Assembly: GCA_947498325.1 (NCBI GenBank)
Contig: CANMKE010000003.1
Coordinates: 62,001-126,000 of the forward strand
Origin: an uncultured Persicobacter sp.
GTDB taxonomy: Bacteria > Bacteroidota > Bacteroidia > Cytophagales > Cyclobacteriaceae
DNA: 64,000 nucleotides
Direction: 5' to 3'
Shown here: positions 62,903 through 64,000 of the stretch, one piece after another
Layout: the number at the start of each line of letters is the position of its first letter
How positions within the stretch are numbered: the first letter of the stretch is position 1
Made by a program: the position numbers and the translations under genes
The notes under the pieces: generated by a model
Told to the model about the DNA's origin: nothing
The model's input: the letters and a program-made list of their open reading frames with translations, nothing else
The model's database searches: none

Positions 62903-63690
62903 AAAAAGGAGTTTCGCTGATTATCACCACTTATAACAGGCCCGATGCCTTGAAATGTTCTATCCTGAGCATTCAAAAGCAATCAGTTTTGCCTGATGAA
63001 GTCATTATTGCTGATGATGGCTCCACGGTGGAAACCGCCGAGCTGATCAAAAAGCTCAACGAGGCCAGCGCCTTCCCGATACGGCACAGCTGGCAGGAGG
63101 ACGAGGGCTTTCAGGCTGCAAAAGCCCGCAACAAAGCGATTGCCTTGGCCAGCCATGAGTATATTATCATTATTGATGGCGATATTTTTGTTCATCGGAA
63201 TTTTGTGGAAGACCATCTACACTTTAGGCGCCAAGGGCATTATTTGCAAGGGTCGAGGGTGAACCTGGGGCCAGAGTTAACCCAAAAGATGATTGCGGAC
63301 GATAGTGTTTCCATTCATCCATGGACTCCCCAAGTCATTAACAGAAAGAATACCATTCGAGCGCCATTTATCAATCACATTCTCCAGTCTCAAAAAAACA
63401 ATACCAAAGGCACCCGTTCGTGCAACATGTCTTTTTGGAGGGCGGATGTTGTTAAGATTAATGGTTTCGATGAAGAATATATTGGTTGGGGAAGAGAAGA
63501 TTCAGACTTCGCTTTGCGCCTCCAAAATGCCGGAATTCGCCGTAAAAATGTTAAATTCGCAGCAATGGGATACCACCTTTTCCATTCAGAAGAGTCGAGA
63601 GCATCTCTTACTGCGAATGATTCTAAGCTTCAGGAAGCTATTTTACGGAAGAAAATCAGGTGTAAAAAAGGAATTAGTCAATGGCTGTAA
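62899..63690 (+). CDS. Glycosyltransferase family 2 (second of a tandem pair)
   Basis: A 263-residue GT-A enzyme. Starts at ATG 62899 inside the ATGA overlap. Motifs match the previous gene closely: VSLIITTYNRPDALKCSILS, EVIIADDGSTVETAE, YIIIIDGDIFVHRNF and YIGWGREDSDFALRLQNAG. The DNA is also near-identical over short parts, so the pair arose by duplication. The middle part (residues ~120-165, acceptor side) differs strongly, suggesting different acceptor sugars. Part of a surface-polysaccharide locus running off the window. Confidence 0.9.
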   Translation: MKKGVSLIITTYNRPDALKCSILSIQKQSVLPDEVIIADDGSTVETAELIKKLNEASAFPIRHSWQEDEGFQAAKARNKAIALASHEYIIIIDGDIFVHRNFVEDHLHFRRQGHYLQGSRVNLGPELTQKMIADDSVSIHPWTPQVINRKNTIRAPFINHILQSQKNNTKGTRSCNMSFWRADVVKINGFDEEYIGWGREDSDFALRLQNAGIRRKNVKFAAMGYHLFHSEESRASLTANDSKLQEAILRKKIRCKKGISQWL

Positions 63691-63761
63691 TGAACAATTT
63701 AGGCTGAAGGGAATACGCACCTGCCTGAATTGATAATCCCATGATTTCAATATTAATATAG

Positions 63762-64000
63762 ATGCATAAAATCGCCATTATACTCGATCGGCTAAAGAAT
63801 ATCCACTCTGGCTTAGGCCAAGTTTCACTGAATTTCGGTAAAGCCATCACCAAACAGACTTCTGCGGAAATTGCGATTAATGTACTGGTACCAAAAACGC
63901 AAAAGCACCTTTTTGATGATTACGATAAAGTTGAAGTCATTAATTTTTTTAGGAAAAACAAGATTCATCTTTTCGCCAAGAAGTATGACCTCTGGCACCT
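63762..64000 (+). CDS. Glycosyltransferase, N-terminal part (cut by the window end)
   Basis: An open frame from ATG 63762 runs to the window end (79 codons). It begins MHKIAIILDRLKNIHSGLGQ, followed by VSLNFGKAITKQ and later HLFAKKYDLWH. The opening strand and Gly-rich turn look like the acceptor half of a GT-B (family 4) glycosyltransferase. It lies 71 bases after the tandem GT2 genes in the same direction. Too short for a firm family call. Confidence 0.65.
   Translation, partial: MHKIAIILDRLKNIHSGLGQVSLNFGKAITKQTSAEIAINVLVPKTQKHLFDDYDKVEVINFFRKNKIHLFAKKYDLWH

Overview
The window is a 64 kb piece of a Bacteroidota chromosome, most likely from a marine, gliding-type lineage (Cytophagia-like; this placement is inference). 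Supporting signs are a type IX secretion (T9SS) sorting domain, an S46 dipeptidyl-peptidase, a type B ribosomal protein L31, a Bacteroidota-style GlmU-like nucleotidyltransferase, promoters of the TTTG-N19/20-TAnnTTTG form, few Shine-Dalgarno sites and several TTG starts. No rRNA, tRNA, CRISPR array, prophage or insertion sequence was found. Most genes are chromosomal housekeeping genes.

Layout. 1-4.9 kb: the end of an RND efflux transporter, its TolC-type outer-membrane partner, and a LytS/LytTR two-component pair. 5.1-6.4 kb: an apparently AT-rich island of two orphan genes, bracketed by inverted copies of a short palindromic repeat. 6.5-11.2 kb: one very large secreted TPR protein with a degenerate trypsin-like head. 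11.5-18.6 kb: ispE, a PepSY membrane protein, a quinol nitric oxide reductase, the Fe-S repair protein RIC and a divergent Rrf2 regulator. This is a nitric oxide stress module, and its intergenic gaps are packed with dispersed palindromic repeats. 18.7-30 kb: a DUF481 outer-membrane protein, an S46 peptidase, a membrane J-domain/TPR protein, fabI, a lipid kinase, a GNAT enzyme, hemC, holB, a GlmU-like enzyme and rpmE2. 30.4-44.5 kb: clpB, a SPOR-like secreted protein, a tiny T9SS-domain protein, an Omp85-like barrel, a tgt-lptG-EamA operon, a glycosyltransferase overlapping an ECF sigma factor, rsmG-CPBP and a carotenoid-desaturase-like enzyme. 44.6-54.6 kb: mltF, ahcY, birA, rsfS, ftsH, lpxH, clpS, recR and an aspartate aminotransferase. 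54.7-64 kb: a heptose-7-phosphate kinase, a K+ channel subunit, UDP-galactopyranose mutase and four glycosyltransferases, interrupted by dnaK on the other strand; this looks like the edge of a surface-polysaccharide locus.

The best leads for something new are regulatory and structural. A perfect 10-6-10 palindrome lies exactly over the -33 box of the ric promoter, facing the Rrf2 gene. Terminator-like hairpins sit in the leaders of norB and rsmG. At least five families of intergenic palindromic repeats are present, including a ~95-nt multi-hairpin element in two clearly homologous copies. The 1567-residue TPR protein carries a protease-like domain whose catalytic triad appears to be lost. A ~120-residue secreted protein consists of little more than a T9SS sorting domain. 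A tRNA-guanine transglycosylase lacks its zinc cysteines. All alignments and repeat comparisons were made by eye.
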